Below are positions 31,345 through 41,467 of a stretch of DNA of 64,000 nt, piece after piece. The stretch is from an uncultured Pseudomonadota bacterium (GTDB lineage Bacteria; Pseudomonadota; Gammaproteobacteria; Ga0077536), in assembly GCA_902597385.1 (NCBI GenBank), contig CACJXQ010000006.1, positions 1-64,000 on the forward strand, read 5' to 3'. Every line of letters begins with the position of its first letter. The stretch's first letter is position 1. Position numbers and translations under genes: made by a program. The notes beneath the pieces were generated by a model, which did not search any database, had not been told where the DNA came from, and was given only the letters and a program-made list of their open reading frames with translations.

Positions 31345-32202
31345 ATGAAAGATATGGGTTTAGGTGTCATTTTTTTTCTCACACTAATAATGGCAGCGCC
31401 AATAGAATTGTCTGCTTCAGATGCTGTGTCTGTCGATCCTTGGAATGAAACTGCGAGGTACCTCCAAGAGACCGAAGCCAAGCAAGGGTTTTTACCTAAA
31501 GTAAAAGACCTTGTCCCTAACTTAACCGTGGCGGATGCCTACAAGATCCAGAATAGCTTTATTCAACTTATGAACAAAGGCGCTGTAATAGCAGGCTATA
31601 AAGCTGGCTTTACAGGAGTTGAGGGCAGAGAGGAATTCGAACTTCAACATCCTGTTTCTGGGGTTTTATTCGAGGGTTGTGGTTATGAGGACGGAGTTGT
31701 TATTAGCCTTTCGGAGCATCCTGGCCTTATGCTAGAAATGGAATTAGGTTTCCGGTTGAAAAAAAGGTTGAAAAATCGCCTTAAAGAACCAAAAGACTTA
31801 GACGGTTTAATAAGTGATGCGTTACCTGTTATTGAATTACCGCACCTTAAATTTAAGAATTTGGAAGGCATTACAGGAGTTGATTTAGTCTCGACTAATA
31901 TGGCCGCCGCTTGTTGGATCGAGGGAGATCCAATGAAAGATCTAACTCCCAAGAGTTATGATGATTTAGAAGTTTTGCTTTACCAAGATAGTAAGTTGAT
32001 AGATTCTGGCTTGGCGGGGGCTGTAAATGGCCAGCGACAGGCTCTAATGTGGCTAATTAATCATCTTCTCGATAGGAATGTTGAGTTGCATGAAGGTTTG
32101 CTATTGCTCACCGGGAAAATCGGAAAAATTAACCTAGCTCGAGTAGGGAAATATCGAGCTATTTACGGCAACAACGAGGTGCTTTTTGAAATAAACCCTT
32201 AG
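31345..32202 (+). CDS. 2-keto-4-pentenoate hydratase / fumarylacetoacetate hydrolase-like protein with apparent signal peptide
   Basis: GVIFFLTLIMAAPIELSASDA leader; VADAYKIQNSFIQL, GYKAGFTG, LMLEMELGFRL motifs. Confidence 0.78.
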   Translation: MKDMGLGVIFFLTLIMAAPIELSASDAVSVDPWNETARYLQETEAKQGFLPKVKDLVPNLTVADAYKIQNSFIQLMNKGAVIAGYKAGFTGVEGREEFELQHPVSGVLFEGCGYEDGVVISLSEHPGLMLEMELGFRLKKRLKNRLKEPKDLDGLISDALPVIELPHLKFKNLEGITGVDLVSTNMAAACWIEGDPMKDLTPKSYDDLEVLLYQDSKLIDSGLAGAVNGQRQALMWLINHLLDRNVELHEGLLLLTGKIGKINLARVGKYRAIYGNNEVLFEINP

Positions 32203-32225
32203 TGGAATCCAAATTGATTAGTTGC

Positions 32226-33065
32226 TTAGTGTAATCCCATAGCCTGAACAATAGTCGCAGCAATTTCTTCGATAGACACGGTAGAGGTATCTAAGAACGG
32301 TAAGTTCTCTGCTTTGAACAATGTTTCGGCAATGGAAACCTCTTTGCGACAATTACTTAGCTTCGAGTATTCTCCTTCTGGTCTTCTCTCTCTTCGAATT
32401 CTGCTTAATTGCTCTGGGCGTATTGTTAGGCCATAAACTTTGTTTTTGACGCTACGTAAAACTTCAGGCATCTTTAGTTTATTAAAATCGTCTGAAGTCA
32501 GTGGGTAATTGGCGGCTTTTAGGGAATAGTGCATTGAGAGGTACAAGCAAGTGGGTGTTTTTCCACATCTTGAAACTCCCATCAAAACTATGTCCGCCTC
32601 GTGGAAATCACTTGGACTCAATCCATCGTCATGGTTTAGTGTGAAATTTAAGGCGCTAAGCCTAGTCTCATAGGCGGTTGTATCACTAATACCGTGCATT
32701 TTCCCCGCACTCCGCGAGGAATTGGATTCCAACGCCTTTTCAAGTGGCCCGACAAATGTGCCGAACAAATCAAATACATTCGGCGAACTGGTTGCTATAA
32801 TTGATAGAATTTCAGGGTCAGTTAAGGTGCTGAAGACTATAGGGTCTTCCCCGTCTACCTTGGTTTGTTCAATGATTGTAGATACGGCATTTTTTGCGGA
32901 GGTAACATCGGTGACAAACGGGATAAAGGTTTTAGTGAACTGTATTTTAGGAAACTGGGTAAGAAGGCTACCCCCGAGAGTTTCGGCTGTAATTCCAGTT
33001 CTATCGGAAATAAAGAAAACTTTTCTTTTAGTCAAAATAACGCGGTCCCTATAAAGATTTAACAA
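32226..33065 (-). CDS. ppsR: PEP synthase regulatory protein (kinase/pyrophosphorylase, DUF299)
   Basis: FFISDRTGITAETLGGSLL, MGVSRCGKTPTCLYLS; divergent from ppsA. Confidence 0.93.
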   Translation of the reverse strand: MLNLYRDRVILTKRKVFFISDRTGITAETLGGSLLTQFPKIQFTKTFIPFVTDVTSAKNAVSTIIEQTKVDGEDPIVFSTLTDPEILSIIATSSPNVFDLFGTFVGPLEKALESNSSRSAGKMHGISDTTAYETRLSALNFTLNHDDGLSPSDFHEADIVLMGVSRCGKTPTCLYLSMHYSLKAANYPLTSDDFNKLKMPEVLRSVKNKVYGLTIRPEQLSRIRRERRPEGEYSKLSNCRKEVSIAETLFKAENLPFLDTSTVSIEEIAATIVQAMGLH

Positions 33066-33124
33066 GAAAGCATTAAATATTAGTATACCTTGGAGAGCAA
33101 AGAAAATGCGTAAATTAAAAATGA

Positions 33125-35503
33125 GTGATAGCCATGAGTAAATATGTCTTACCCTTAGATCAACTAAGTTTGGTCGATATCAACTTGGTTGGTGGGAAAA
33201 ATGCTTCCCTCGGGGAAATGATAACTCACTTGAATGATGCGGGCATCAAGGTTCCAGGAGGTTTTGCTACTACAACCAATTCGTTTGCTTTGTTTTTAGA
33301 ACAAAATAATCTAGTGCAAAAAATTAAAGAGTTAACAGAAAAACTGGATGTTTCGGACCTTAAACAATTGAAAGCAGTCGGGGCTCAAGTGCGGGCTATG
33401 GTGATGGAGTCTGAACTGCCCGATGTGGTCGTGGAGGCACTAAGGCTATCGTATGATAGATTATGCGATGAGGTTGCAGGTGAGTTTTCAGTCGCTGTAC
33501 GCTCATCAGCTACCGCAGAAGATCTTCCTGATGCTTCATTTGCCGGGCAACAAGAGACTTTTTTGAATGTAAGAGGTTTCGACAATGTGCTGGTGAGAAT
33601 CAAGGACGTTTTCGCTTCTTTGTACAACGACCGAGCTATTTCTTATCGTAGTCACCAGGGTTATGTTGATGGTGAGGTCTCTATCTCTGCGGGTATCCAG
33701 AGGATGGTACGAAGCGATATTGCCTCTAGTGGTGTCATGTTCACGTTGGATACAGAGTCGGGTTATCGAGATGTAGTTTTTATAACTTCCAGCTATGGGT
33801 TGGGAGAGTTAGTTGTTCAGGGAGCAGTAAACCCTGATGAGTTCTATGTTTGTAAAAAAGCATTAGGAAGAGGAGATCGTGCAATACTCAAACGAGGTCT
33901 GGGCTCTAAACATCTGTCTATGAAATTTATCGATAAGGGAAGTAGTGCAGTGAGCGAGGAAGTAGAAACAGTTAATGTAACTTCGCAAAAATCACAAATT
34001 TTTAGTCTCAAAGATGAAGAAATAGAACAGTTGGCAAAAATCGGAGTGCGGATTGAAGAACATTATGGGAGGCCTATGGACATAGAATGGGCTAAAGATG
34101 GTGTCGACGGTGAGCTGTATATTGTTCAAGCTAGGCCGGAGACAGTGCAGAGTAATAGTTCAGATCATGCTATAGAGAAGTTTTCGCTGTTAGAAAGAGG
34201 CCAAGTTCTTACTGAGGGTAGGAGCATTGGTGGAAAAATAGGGGCTGGCAAGGTCAGAATAATTGAAAATATCGACGAAATGGAAAGGCTTGATGAAGGT
34301 GCTGTTTTAGTTACGGATATGACTGACCCCGATTGGGAACCTGTAATGAAGAGGGCGTCGGCCATAGTAACCAACAGAGGTGGTAGGACCTGTCATGCTG
34401 CAATAATAGCGAGAGAGCTGGGTGTGCCTGCAATAGTCGGTTGCGGAGATGCTACTAAAACTCTCGCAGAGGATAAGGCTGTAACCGTAGTGTGTTCAGA
34501 GGGGGATACCGGAAAAGTATATGAAGGTGAATTAAAATTTGAAAGGACCGAAATTAGGTTGAAGGAAATGCCCTCAGTCAGCACTAAGATAATGATGAAT
34601 GTGGGTAATCCGGAGAGAGCATTTGCATTCGCAAACTTGCCAAATGAGGGCGTTGGGCTTGCTAGGCTTGAGTTTATAATAAACCAATTTGTGGGTGTGC
34701 ATCCGAAAGCTCTTCTAGACTATAAGCAGCTGGAAGAAAAACTAAGATTAGAAATTTCCGATAAAATTTCCGCCTATAATAATCCCAAAGACTTTTTTAT
34801 AAAGAGAGTTGCAGAGGGCGTTTCCACTATCGCGGCTCCCTTTTTTCCAAAACCTGTCATAGTTAGGCTTTCTGACTTTAAGTCGAATGAATATTTTAAT
34901 TTACTTGGAGGGAAAAATTATGAGCCTGTAGAGGAGAATCCGATGTTGGGATTCAGAGGGGCTTCCCGGTACATATCAGACGACTTTAGGCCCTGCTTTG
35001 AATTAGAATGCCAGGCGATTAACTGGGTTCGTAAGGAGATGGGCTTAAAAAATGTTGAGATTATGGTGCCGTTTGTCAGGACCGTGTCTGAAGCTGAAGA
35101 GGTCATTAACCTACTATCTGAAAATGGTCTGGTACGAGGGTCAGATGGTTTAAGGATAATAATGATGTGTGAATTACCATCCAATGCTTTATTGGCTGGA
35201 GAATTTTTAAAATATTTTGACGGGTTTTCCATTGGTTCAAATGACATGACTCAACTAGCGCTTGGTTTAGATAGAGATTCTAGTCTTGTATCAAACTTAT
35301 TTGACGAGAGGGATGAAGCCGTGAAGAAATTGTTAAAAATGGCCATTTCAGAATGTAGAAGAGCGGGAAAATATGTTGGCATTTGTGGTCAAGGACCATC
35401 TGATCATCCAGAGTTTGCCAGTTGGCTCATCCAACAAGGCATTGAAAGCGTTTCTCTCAATCCGGACACGGTCGTTCAGACTTGGATGGACTTAGCTGAA
35501 TAG
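33125..35503 (+). CDS. ppsA: Phosphoenolpyruvate synthase
   Basis: [34 protein letters not shown] catalytic His, [31 protein letters not shown]. Confidence 0.97.
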   Translation: MIAMSKYVLPLDQLSLVDINLVGGKNASLGEMITHLNDAGIKVPGGFATTTNSFALFLEQNNLVQKIKELTEKLDVSDLKQLKAVGAQVRAMVMESELPDVVVEALRLSYDRLCDEVAGEFSVAVRSSATAEDLPDASFAGQQETFLNVRGFDNVLVRIKDVFASLYNDRAISYRSHQGYVDGEVSISAGIQRMVRSDIASSGVMFTLDTESGYRDVVFITSSYGLGELVVQGAVNPDEFYVCKKALGRGDRAILKRGLGSKHLSMKFIDKGSSAVSEEVETVNVTSQKSQIFSLKDEEIEQLAKIGVRIEEHYGRPMDIEWAKDGVDGELYIVQARPETVQSNSSDHAIEKFSLLERGQVLTEGRSIGGKIGAGKVRIIENIDEMERLDEGAVLVTDMTDPDWEPVMKRASAIVTNRGGRTCHAAIIARELGVPAIVGCGDATKTLAEDKAVTVVCSEGDTGKVYEGELKFERTEIRLKEMPSVSTKIMMNVGNPERAFAFANLPNEGVGLARLEFIINQFVGVHPKALLDYKQLEEKLRLEISDKISAYNNPKDFFIKRVAEGVSTIAAPFFPKPVIVRLSDFKSNEYFNLLGGKNYEPVEENPMLGFRGASRYISDDFRPCFELECQAINWVRKEMGLKNVEIMVPFVRTVSEAEEVINLLSENGLVRGSDGLRIIMMCELPSNALLAGEFLKYFDGFSIGSNDMTQLALGLDRDSSLVSNLFDERDEAVKKLLKMAISECRRAGKYVGICGQGPSDHPEFASWLIQQGIESVSLNPDTVVQTWMDLAE

Positions 35504-35509
35504 GCCTCC

Positions 35510-36379
35510 TTATGGTTTGTCATTCAGTTGCATGGAGAAGTCAATCGCTTTTATGTTTTTTGTGAGTGCCCCGACCGATACGAAATCTATATCTAATTCG
35601 CTTAATCTTCTGATTCTTTCTAGAGTAAGGTTTCCGGATACTTCCACGAGTGTCTTTTTAGAGACGAGTGGCAAACTACCCTTTATTTGATCTTCATTAA
35701 AATTATCGAACATGACAATGTCAGCCCCCGCTTGGACAGCTTCCGAAATCTGTTCTGCATGCTCCACTTCTACTTCGATTTTTAATTTCGGATAAAGATC
35801 TCGAATGGTTTCGACGGCTTTTTTGATTGAACCTGCTGCTAGAATGTGATTTTCCTTGATGAGAATGCCGTCGTAAAGTCCTTTTCTATGGTTTTTTCCA
35901 CCTCCGCAAACAACAGCATATTTTTGAGCGTCTCGTAATCCTGGAATGGTCTTGCGCGTATCCAATATTTTGACTTTTTTGTTCCGTATAGCATCTACGT
36001 ATTGCGCAGTTGTTGTCGCAGTGCCAGACAAAGTTTGGAGGAAATTGATCGCCGTTCTTTCTCCTGAAAGTATTTTCTGAGTGTTTCCGCGAATCACGCA
36101 GACGGTTTTATTCTTTGAGATGCGGTCCCCATCTTTGCAGTTCCAAGATATTTTTATTCTAGAGTCCAAAATTTGATAGGTTTTATTTACCCATTCTGTC
36201 CCGCATAAGATAGAATCCTCCCTGCATACTATCTCTGCGTTATTATTTCTAAGCGGATCTATCAAGGCGGCGGTTCGATCACCATCACCTATATCTTCCT
36301 CCAATGCTCTTAACACAGAGGTTTCGATACTTTTTTCAGAAGGTTTGATAGATTTTTGATTCATCTGGTCTAATTCCAT
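35510..36379 (-). CDS. nadC: Nicotinate-nucleotide pyrophosphorylase (carboxylating)
   Basis: NFLQTLSGTATTTAQYVDAI, ILDTRKTIPGLRDAQKYAVVCGGGKNHRKGLYDGILIKENH. Confidence 0.96.
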   Translation of the reverse strand: MELDQMNQKSIKPSEKSIETSVLRALEEDIGDGDRTAALIDPLRNNNAEIVCREDSILCGTEWVNKTYQILDSRIKISWNCKDGDRISKNKTVCVIRGNTQKILSGERTAINFLQTLSGTATTTAQYVDAIRNKKVKILDTRKTIPGLRDAQKYAVVCGGGKNHRKGLYDGILIKENHILAAGSIKKAVETIRDLYPKLKIEVEVEHAEQISEAVQAGADIVMFDNFNEDQIKGSLPLVSKKTLVEVSGNLTLERIRRLSELDIDFVSVGALTKNIKAIDFSMQLNDKP

Positions 36380-36390
36380 TCACTTGTTCT

Positions 36391-37734
36391 CTATATTTTT
36401 TTTCGGAATTCGGTGGTCGATTTGAATATCGTAGGGCTCAATAGGACCAAAGCAATTAGGTTTGGTAAAGCCATTAATCCATTCAAAATATCTGCGATGA
36501 GCCAAATCAATTCAAACTCTGTAATTGCCCCAATGTAAACGGCAAATATCCAAATGATTCGATAGGGCAGAATAATTTTATCGCCAAATAAATATTGAGC
36601 GCATTTTTCTCCGTAGTAGCTCCACCCTAGGATTGTAGTAAACGCAAATAAACATAACGCGATCGCAACTAGCTGTCCTCCCAGTGAGCCGAAAACAGTC
36701 TCGAAGGCTTTTGCTGAAAGTAGGGCGGCAGATAAATCAGTGTCGATGGGTAGGGTGATTAAAATAACCAACGCTGTGATGGTGCAAATCAGTATAGTGT
36801 CTATAAAGGTTCCCAGCATTGCTATCATGCCTTGTTCGACTGGTTTGTTTGTTCTAGCGGCAGCATGGGCTATGGCTGCACTTCCTAGCCCTGCTTCATT
36901 TGAGAAAATTCCTCTGGCAAATCCCCATCGTAAGGCTAACCAGACCCCCGCGCCTCCCGCTGATGGGAGGGCAAAAGCTTCCGATACAATGCTCTCCAAA
37001 ACGCTAGGAATCATCTCATAATTTAGTGTGATAACGATTAAAGACATACCAATGTACATGAAAGCCATGCCCGGAACGATCTTTTCAGCTACAGATCCTA
37101 TTCTTTTTATCCCCCCTATAAGGACCAAAGCTGTCAGCGCTGCCAACAGTAGGCCAGTAATGTTCACCGAGATATGAAAGTATTGTTGAGCGGCTTTTGC
37201 TACTGCATTAGCCTGGACGGTGTTCCCTATTCCAAAGGCTGCGACAGTACCAGATATAGCAAAAGTTATCGCCAGAAAAGCCCATCGAGAGCCTAGTCCG
37301 TTCTTGATGTAATACATCGGACCACCAATTCGCGAACCAAAGCGGTCTTTTTCTCGAAATTTAACTGCTAGAAACCCCTCGGAAAATTTGGTTGCCATTC
37401 CTAAAATAGCTACAATCCACATCCAAAATACTGCACCCCTTCCCCCGATTTGTATAGCGGCCGCTACTCCTACTATATTTCCCGTCCCTATAGTGGCTGA
37501 TAAAGCAGTCATGAGTGCTTGTAGTGAGCTTATCTCGCCTTTCACCTTCGATTTATCGTTTCTTCTTTTGAGGAGGGTCTTCAAGCTCAGCATAAAGTAT
37601 CTGAACTGGAAACCGCGTAAACCCAACGTCAAGTATAAGCCGGTGAAAGCTAAGGCAGGTATGAGGAAAAATTCACCCCAAACTAACTTGCTGGCGGCTC
37701 GTAAATAGTGTTCAAATTCCAATAAAAGGGCCAT
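36391..37734 (-). CDS. AGCS-family alanine/glycine:sodium symporter
   Basis: ALSATIGTGNIVGVAAAI, GGPMYYIKNGLG, FSNEAGLGSAAIAHAAART. Confidence 0.94.
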   Translation of the reverse strand: MALLLEFEHYLRAASKLVWGEFFLIPALAFTGLYLTLGLRGFQFRYFMLSLKTLLKRRNDKSKVKGEISSLQALMTALSATIGTGNIVGVAAAIQIGGRGAVFWMWIVAILGMATKFSEGFLAVKFREKDRFGSRIGGPMYYIKNGLGSRWAFLAITFAISGTVAAFGIGNTVQANAVAKAAQQYFHISVNITGLLLAALTALVLIGGIKRIGSVAEKIVPGMAFMYIGMSLIVITLNYEMIPSVLESIVSEAFALPSAGGAGVWLALRWGFARGIFSNEAGLGSAAIAHAAARTNKPVEQGMIAMLGTFIDTILICTITALVILITLPIDTDLSAALLSAKAFETVFGSLGGQLVAIALCLFAFTTILGWSYYGEKCAQYLFGDKIILPYRIIWIFAVYIGAITEFELIWLIADILNGLMALPNLIALVLLSPTIFKSTTEFRKKI

Positions 37735-37739
37735 ACTGT

Positions 37740-38228
37740 TTAGCTTCCTGGCTGTAAAATTAGTTGTCTACCACTTTTTTCAAAGTTTATATTTTTGAGG
37801 AAGCTCATGCCTACGAGCACGTGCGGTATCTCGATGTTAGGAACCACCACTGCATCTATATTTTCTCCTTGCAAATTACCGATCTGAATTCTTCTGACAA
37901 TAGTTAAATAGCCCTCTGAAGCGCCGTTAGCCGTATTCACCATAACCCGTCTAAGTTTAGGAAGACCAATCTCTAACGCAAAAGATTCCGCGACCACTAA
38001 AGTGGATGCGCCCGTGTCTATTAACATCGAGCAGTCATAGCCTTCTATCGTGCCCTCGGTTACATAGTTACCGTATAAATCTTGGTTGATAAAAGTTTTT
38101 GTACCTAGAACTAAGGGAGCAGATGATGCTACCTTCTGCTGCCCCGCAGAGAGCAGATAGGTCATTAATCCTAAGAATGAGATTACCGCAAGGACATTTA
38201 AGATAGTCTTAGCTTGGAGTTTGGTCAT
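37740..38228 (-). CDS. Retropepsin-like aspartic protease (clan AA type) with N-terminal TM segment
   Basis: CSMLIDTGASTLVVAES catalytic DTGAS; VLVGMSFLKNINF. Confidence 0.85.
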   Translation of the reverse strand: MTKLQAKTILNVLAVISFLGLMTYLLSAGQQKVASSAPLVLGTKTFINQDLYGNYVTEGTIEGYDCSMLIDTGASTLVVAESFALEIGLPKLRRVMVNTANGASEGYLTIVRRIQIGNLQGENIDAVVVPNIEIPHVLVGMSFLKNINFEKSGRQLILQPGS

Positions 38229-38330
38229 AGTTCTTTGGATGTAACTCTTTTAATTCAATGCTACCCTTAAGATAGCGGTTATCCAAGGGGGATGATACTT
38301 GTTCAAACTAATATTAAGGAAAGATAGTTT

Positions 38331-39317
38331 ATGGTAGCAACGGGAGTGGATTCTATAGATGTTTTAAAACCACGTCGAGTCGGAAATTCTCTCGAGGATG
38401 ATTTCATTGTTGGGATGTCCTCTAAGCAAAAATTTTTACCGCCAAAATACTTTTATGATGAGTTGGGTTCGCAACTTTTTGATCAGATTTGTGACGTCCC
38501 AGAATATTACCCGACACGAGCCGAAGATGGACTGCTTAAAGAAATATCCCACTCCTTAATAACTGATTTAAAACCGGATGCGATTTTTGAGTTAGGTAGC
38601 GGCACTGCTAGGAAAACCAGACGCATTTTTGATGCTTGCGAGTCCGCCAATTGTTTCCCAGATTATCACCCTATAGATGTTTGCCCAGAAATCTTGGTAA
38701 CGAGTAAAGAAGAGTTATCTTCTCGATATAGTTGGTTATCTGTTTATCCTAAGGTTGGGGACTATATGAAAGGGTTTGATGGATTTAAAAATAGCACAAA
38801 TCAGAATCTTTTCCTTTTTCTGGGCGGGACGATTGGTAATTTAACTGAGTCTGAATCCTTGCTTCTTTTAAAAGAAGTTCGAGGGCTAATGAAACCCAAT
38901 GACAGCTTACTTTTGGGGGCAGATTTGGTCAAATCGCCTGACCTTTTGCATGCGGCATATAATGATTCAGACGGAGTTACTGCCAAATTCAATCTGAATC
39001 TATTAGCAGTTCTGAATAGAAGACTTAAGGGTGATTTTCAGTTTCAGAATTTTGTCCACTACGCAATATATAATCCTGTAAAGTTTCAGATAGAAATGTA
39101 TTTGGTTTGTGTTGAAAATCAGGAAGTGTATCTAAAGACGATAAACAAAAGAATCCATTTTCAGATAGGAGATTCTATTCTCACTGAAGTTAGTAGAAAA
39201 TTCACCAAAGCTAGATTAGAAAGTCTGTTTGCTAAAGCAGGGCTTGGTGTTGTGACTCATTTCGAATCTAGAGTGCCTGAGTTCGCGCTTGTTCATGCAA
39301 AGCTACACAAAAAGTAG
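38331..39317 (+). CDS. egtD: L-histidine N-alpha-methyltransferase (EgtD)
   Basis: LPPKYFYDELGSQLFDQICDVPEYYPTRAE, FELGSGTARKTR, LFLFLGGTIGNL, LLLGADLVKSPDLLHAAYND. Confidence 0.92.
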   Translation: MVATGVDSIDVLKPRRVGNSLEDDFIVGMSSKQKFLPPKYFYDELGSQLFDQICDVPEYYPTRAEDGLLKEISHSLITDLKPDAIFELGSGTARKTRRIFDACESANCFPDYHPIDVCPEILVTSKEELSSRYSWLSVYPKVGDYMKGFDGFKNSTNQNLFLFLGGTIGNLTESESLLLLKEVRGLMKPNDSLLLGADLVKSPDLLHAAYNDSDGVTAKFNLNLLAVLNRRLKGDFQFQNFVHYAIYNPVKFQIEMYLVCVENQEVYLKTINKRIHFQIGDSILTEVSRKFTKARLESLFAKAGLGVVTHFESRVPEFALVHAKLHKK

Positions 39318-39329
39318 CATATAGCATAA

Positions 39330-39896
39330 ATGGCTGATAGTGGTATGGAAGAGAAGAATGGCTGGCTCTATGGGACTAAAGTATTGGCCTCTGACAATTA
39401 CGATGATCGACCGCCTCACTGTGAAGTAGAGTTAGTCATCATCCATGCTATAAGCCTACCACCTGAGCAATTTGGTGGTGGCCATATAGAAAAATTTTTC
39501 ACCAATTCCCTCGATTGGAATGAGCACAAATATTTCGAAAAAATAAGGGGTCTTAGGGTTTCATCTCACTTATTAGTGGACAGGTTGGGAGGGGTTTTGC
39601 AATTTGTTGATTTGAACAAGAGAGCTTGGCATGCTGGGAAGAGTGCTTGGGAGGGTAGAAACAGTTGCAACGATTTCTCGATAGGGATAGAACTAGAGGG
39701 TAGCGATAGTCAACCATACGAGCCAGAACAATACTCGAGTTTGGCAGGTTTACTGGTCAGCATATTTGGATTGTATCCACGAGTAAATATAGATGCAGTA
39801 GTCGGTCACTGTGATGTTTCTCCAGACAGAAAAACTGATCCAGGTCCTTTTTTCGATTGGGATTACTTGAGGGCAGAAATCGCCAAATTTGGTTAA
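39330..39896 (+). CDS. ampD: 1,6-anhydro-N-acetylmuramyl-L-alanine amidase
   Basis: VIIHAISLPPEQFGGGHIEKFF, RLGGVLQFVDLNKRAWHAGKSAWEGRNSCNDFSIGIELEG, VGHCDVSPDRKTDPGPFFDW. Confidence 0.95.
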   Translation: MADSGMEEKNGWLYGTKVLASDNYDDRPPHCEVELVIIHAISLPPEQFGGGHIEKFFTNSLDWNEHKYFEKIRGLRVSSHLLVDRLGGVLQFVDLNKRAWHAGKSAWEGRNSCNDFSIGIELEGSDSQPYEPEQYSSLAGLLVSIFGLYPRVNIDAVVGHCDVSPDRKTDPGPFFDWDYLRAEIAKFG

Positions 39897-40633
39897 GGAG
39901 GTTTTCCCAAGTAATCATTTGCTCGTATCAGTCTTTGGTCATCAAGCTGACAGATGAATAAGTAAGGGTTTGGATCACACCAGTCCCCCAACACAACCCT
40001 ACGATGTTTTTTACCTTCGATCTCAATGGCATGGATTGCTGGTCGATGAGTGTGCCCGTGAATGAGCAAAGTTGATTTATGGCGCGTCAGTAGACGTTTA
40101 ACCTGGTCGGGCTCGACATCCATTATTTCCATTGGTTTTTTTTTCGTCGATTTGAGTGTTTCATTTTGGGTTTTGCTAGCTATATTCACACGCAGCGATA
40201 ACGGAAGCGATAAAAAAAGTTTTTGAATAAATTTGTTTCGAACCACCTTTCGGAATCTTTGATAAGTTCTGTCCTTGGTACAAAGAAGATCTCCATGCGT
40301 AATCAAGGTCCTTTCGCCACCTAAATCTATCATCTCATAGTCTGGCAGAAGTACAGCTCTAGTTTCTTCAGCGAATTTATCCCCAAGGAGAAAATCCCTG
40401 TTCCCTACCGATAAAAATAAATGCGTTCCCGCAGAAGTGAGTAGTCGAAGTGCTTGTTTTACTTCGGCGGAAGGGTAGCGATAGTCGTCATCGCCTACCC
40501 AAAAGTCAAAAAGGTCTCCAAGAATAAAAACTGAATTTGCTTCCTTACCAGCTTTTTCAAGGCACTTTAGGAACAGGTTGACCTGCTTGGGTCGTGTGGG
40601 AGAAAGATGAAGGTCAGAAAAAAACAGTTGCAT
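39893..40633 (-). CDS. lpxH: UDP-2,3-diacylglucosamine hydrolase
   Basis: FFSDLHLSPTRP, FILGDLFDFWVGDDD, ITHGDLLCTKD, LIHGHTHRPAIH. Confidence 0.95.
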   Translation of the reverse strand: MQLFFSDLHLSPTRPKQVNLFLKCLEKAGKEANSVFILGDLFDFWVGDDDYRYPSAEVKQALRLLTSAGTHLFLSVGNRDFLLGDKFAEETRAVLLPDYEMIDLGGERTLITHGDLLCTKDRTYQRFRKVVRNKFIQKLFLSLPLSLRVNIASKTQNETLKSTKKKPMEIMDVEPDQVKRLLTRHKSTLLIHGHTHRPAIHAIEIEGKKHRRVVLGDWCDPNPYLFICQLDDQRLIRANDYLGKPP

Positions 40634-40891
40634 CGCAGTGTATATTTTATTTTTGCTTTGAAAAAATATCTCTATAATTGAACGTGCATCTGTGCGACTA
40701 AGACCTAGGTTGATTTCTTATAGGAAAAGTCTGCCAAATACAGCTTTTTGTACTAACTTCGGATAGTATGCTCGAAGGAGGGATGCCCAGCAAGGATCTA
40801 AGCCATGAAGAAAAGTAAGCTTTCATCCAAGAGGGTAATCGATTTAAGATTAAATTTGGTCCTTAAATTTTGAGTTATCGTGAATATTTTG

Positions 40892-40920
40892 TTGACGCTC
40901 GTAATGCCTGTGCGTATCAT
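40892..40920 (+). promoter_or_regulatory. Sigma-70-type promoter for the Pro-Arg-His-Lys tRNA array
   Basis: TTGACG (40892-40897), 17-nt spacer, TATCAT (40915-40920), followed by GC-rich CGCCC discriminator. Confidence 0.65.
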
Positions 40921-40948
40921 CGCCCATCTTGCAATGATACCTACGTTT

Positions 40949-41025
40949 CGGGGTATGGCGCAGTTTGGTAGCGCACCTGCTTTGGGAGCAGGGGGTCGGG
41001 GGTTCGAATCCCTCTGCCCCGACCA
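40949..41025 (+). tRNA. tRNA-Pro(TGG)
   Basis: CGGGGTATGGCGCAGTTTGGTAGCGCACCTGCTTTGGGAGCAGGGGGTCGGGGGTTCGAATCCCTCTGCCCCGACCA; encoded CCA. Confidence 0.97.
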
Positions 41026-41134
41026 AAAGTAGCTTTAATTGTTTGTTATTGGCGAAAAATTCAACAATAAAACCATGGTTTTGATTTTTTTTTTATGTGG
41101 CAGTAATGTTTACGAGTAATTAACTGCTTTCGAA

Positions 41135-41211
41135 GCGCCTGTAGCTCATCTGGATAGAGCATCGGCCTTCTAAGCCGAGGGTAGCAGGTTCGAATCCTGC
41201 CAGGCGCGCCA
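41135..41211 (+). tRNA. tRNA-Arg(TCT)
   Basis: GCGCCTGTAGCTCATCTGGATAGAGCATCGGCCTTCTAAGCCGAGGGTAGCAGGTTCGAATCCTGCCAGGCGCGCCA. Confidence 0.97.
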
Positions 41212-41252
41212 AATGTTTAGAGGAGGTAAATCAAGAAGTTATTGTCGGTTAT

Positions 41253-41329
41253 GGTGGGCGTAGCTCAGTTGGTAGAGCACAGGATTGTGGCTCCTGAGGT
41301 CGTGGGTTCGATCCCCATCGTCCACCCCA
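41253..41329 (+). tRNA. tRNA-His(GTG)
   Basis: GGTGGGCGTAGCTCAGTTGGTAGAGCACAGGATTGTGGCTCCTGAGGTCGTGGGTTCGATCCCCATCGTCCACCCCA; includes the G-1 position. Confidence 0.96.
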
Positions 41330-41350
41330 ATCATGCTTGTGTTTTCTTTT

Positions 41351-41426
<76 letters not shown>

Positions 41427-41467
41427 AAATTTTTGAATGTTGGTTTCAATCGCATGCCACATTCCTG

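Noticed and set aside
40783-40818. 11-codon ORF MPSKDLSHEEK after GAAGGAGG upstream of the tRNA array
   Set aside because: SD-to-ATG spacing is too short and there is no downstream coding gene for it to regulate; probably chance.
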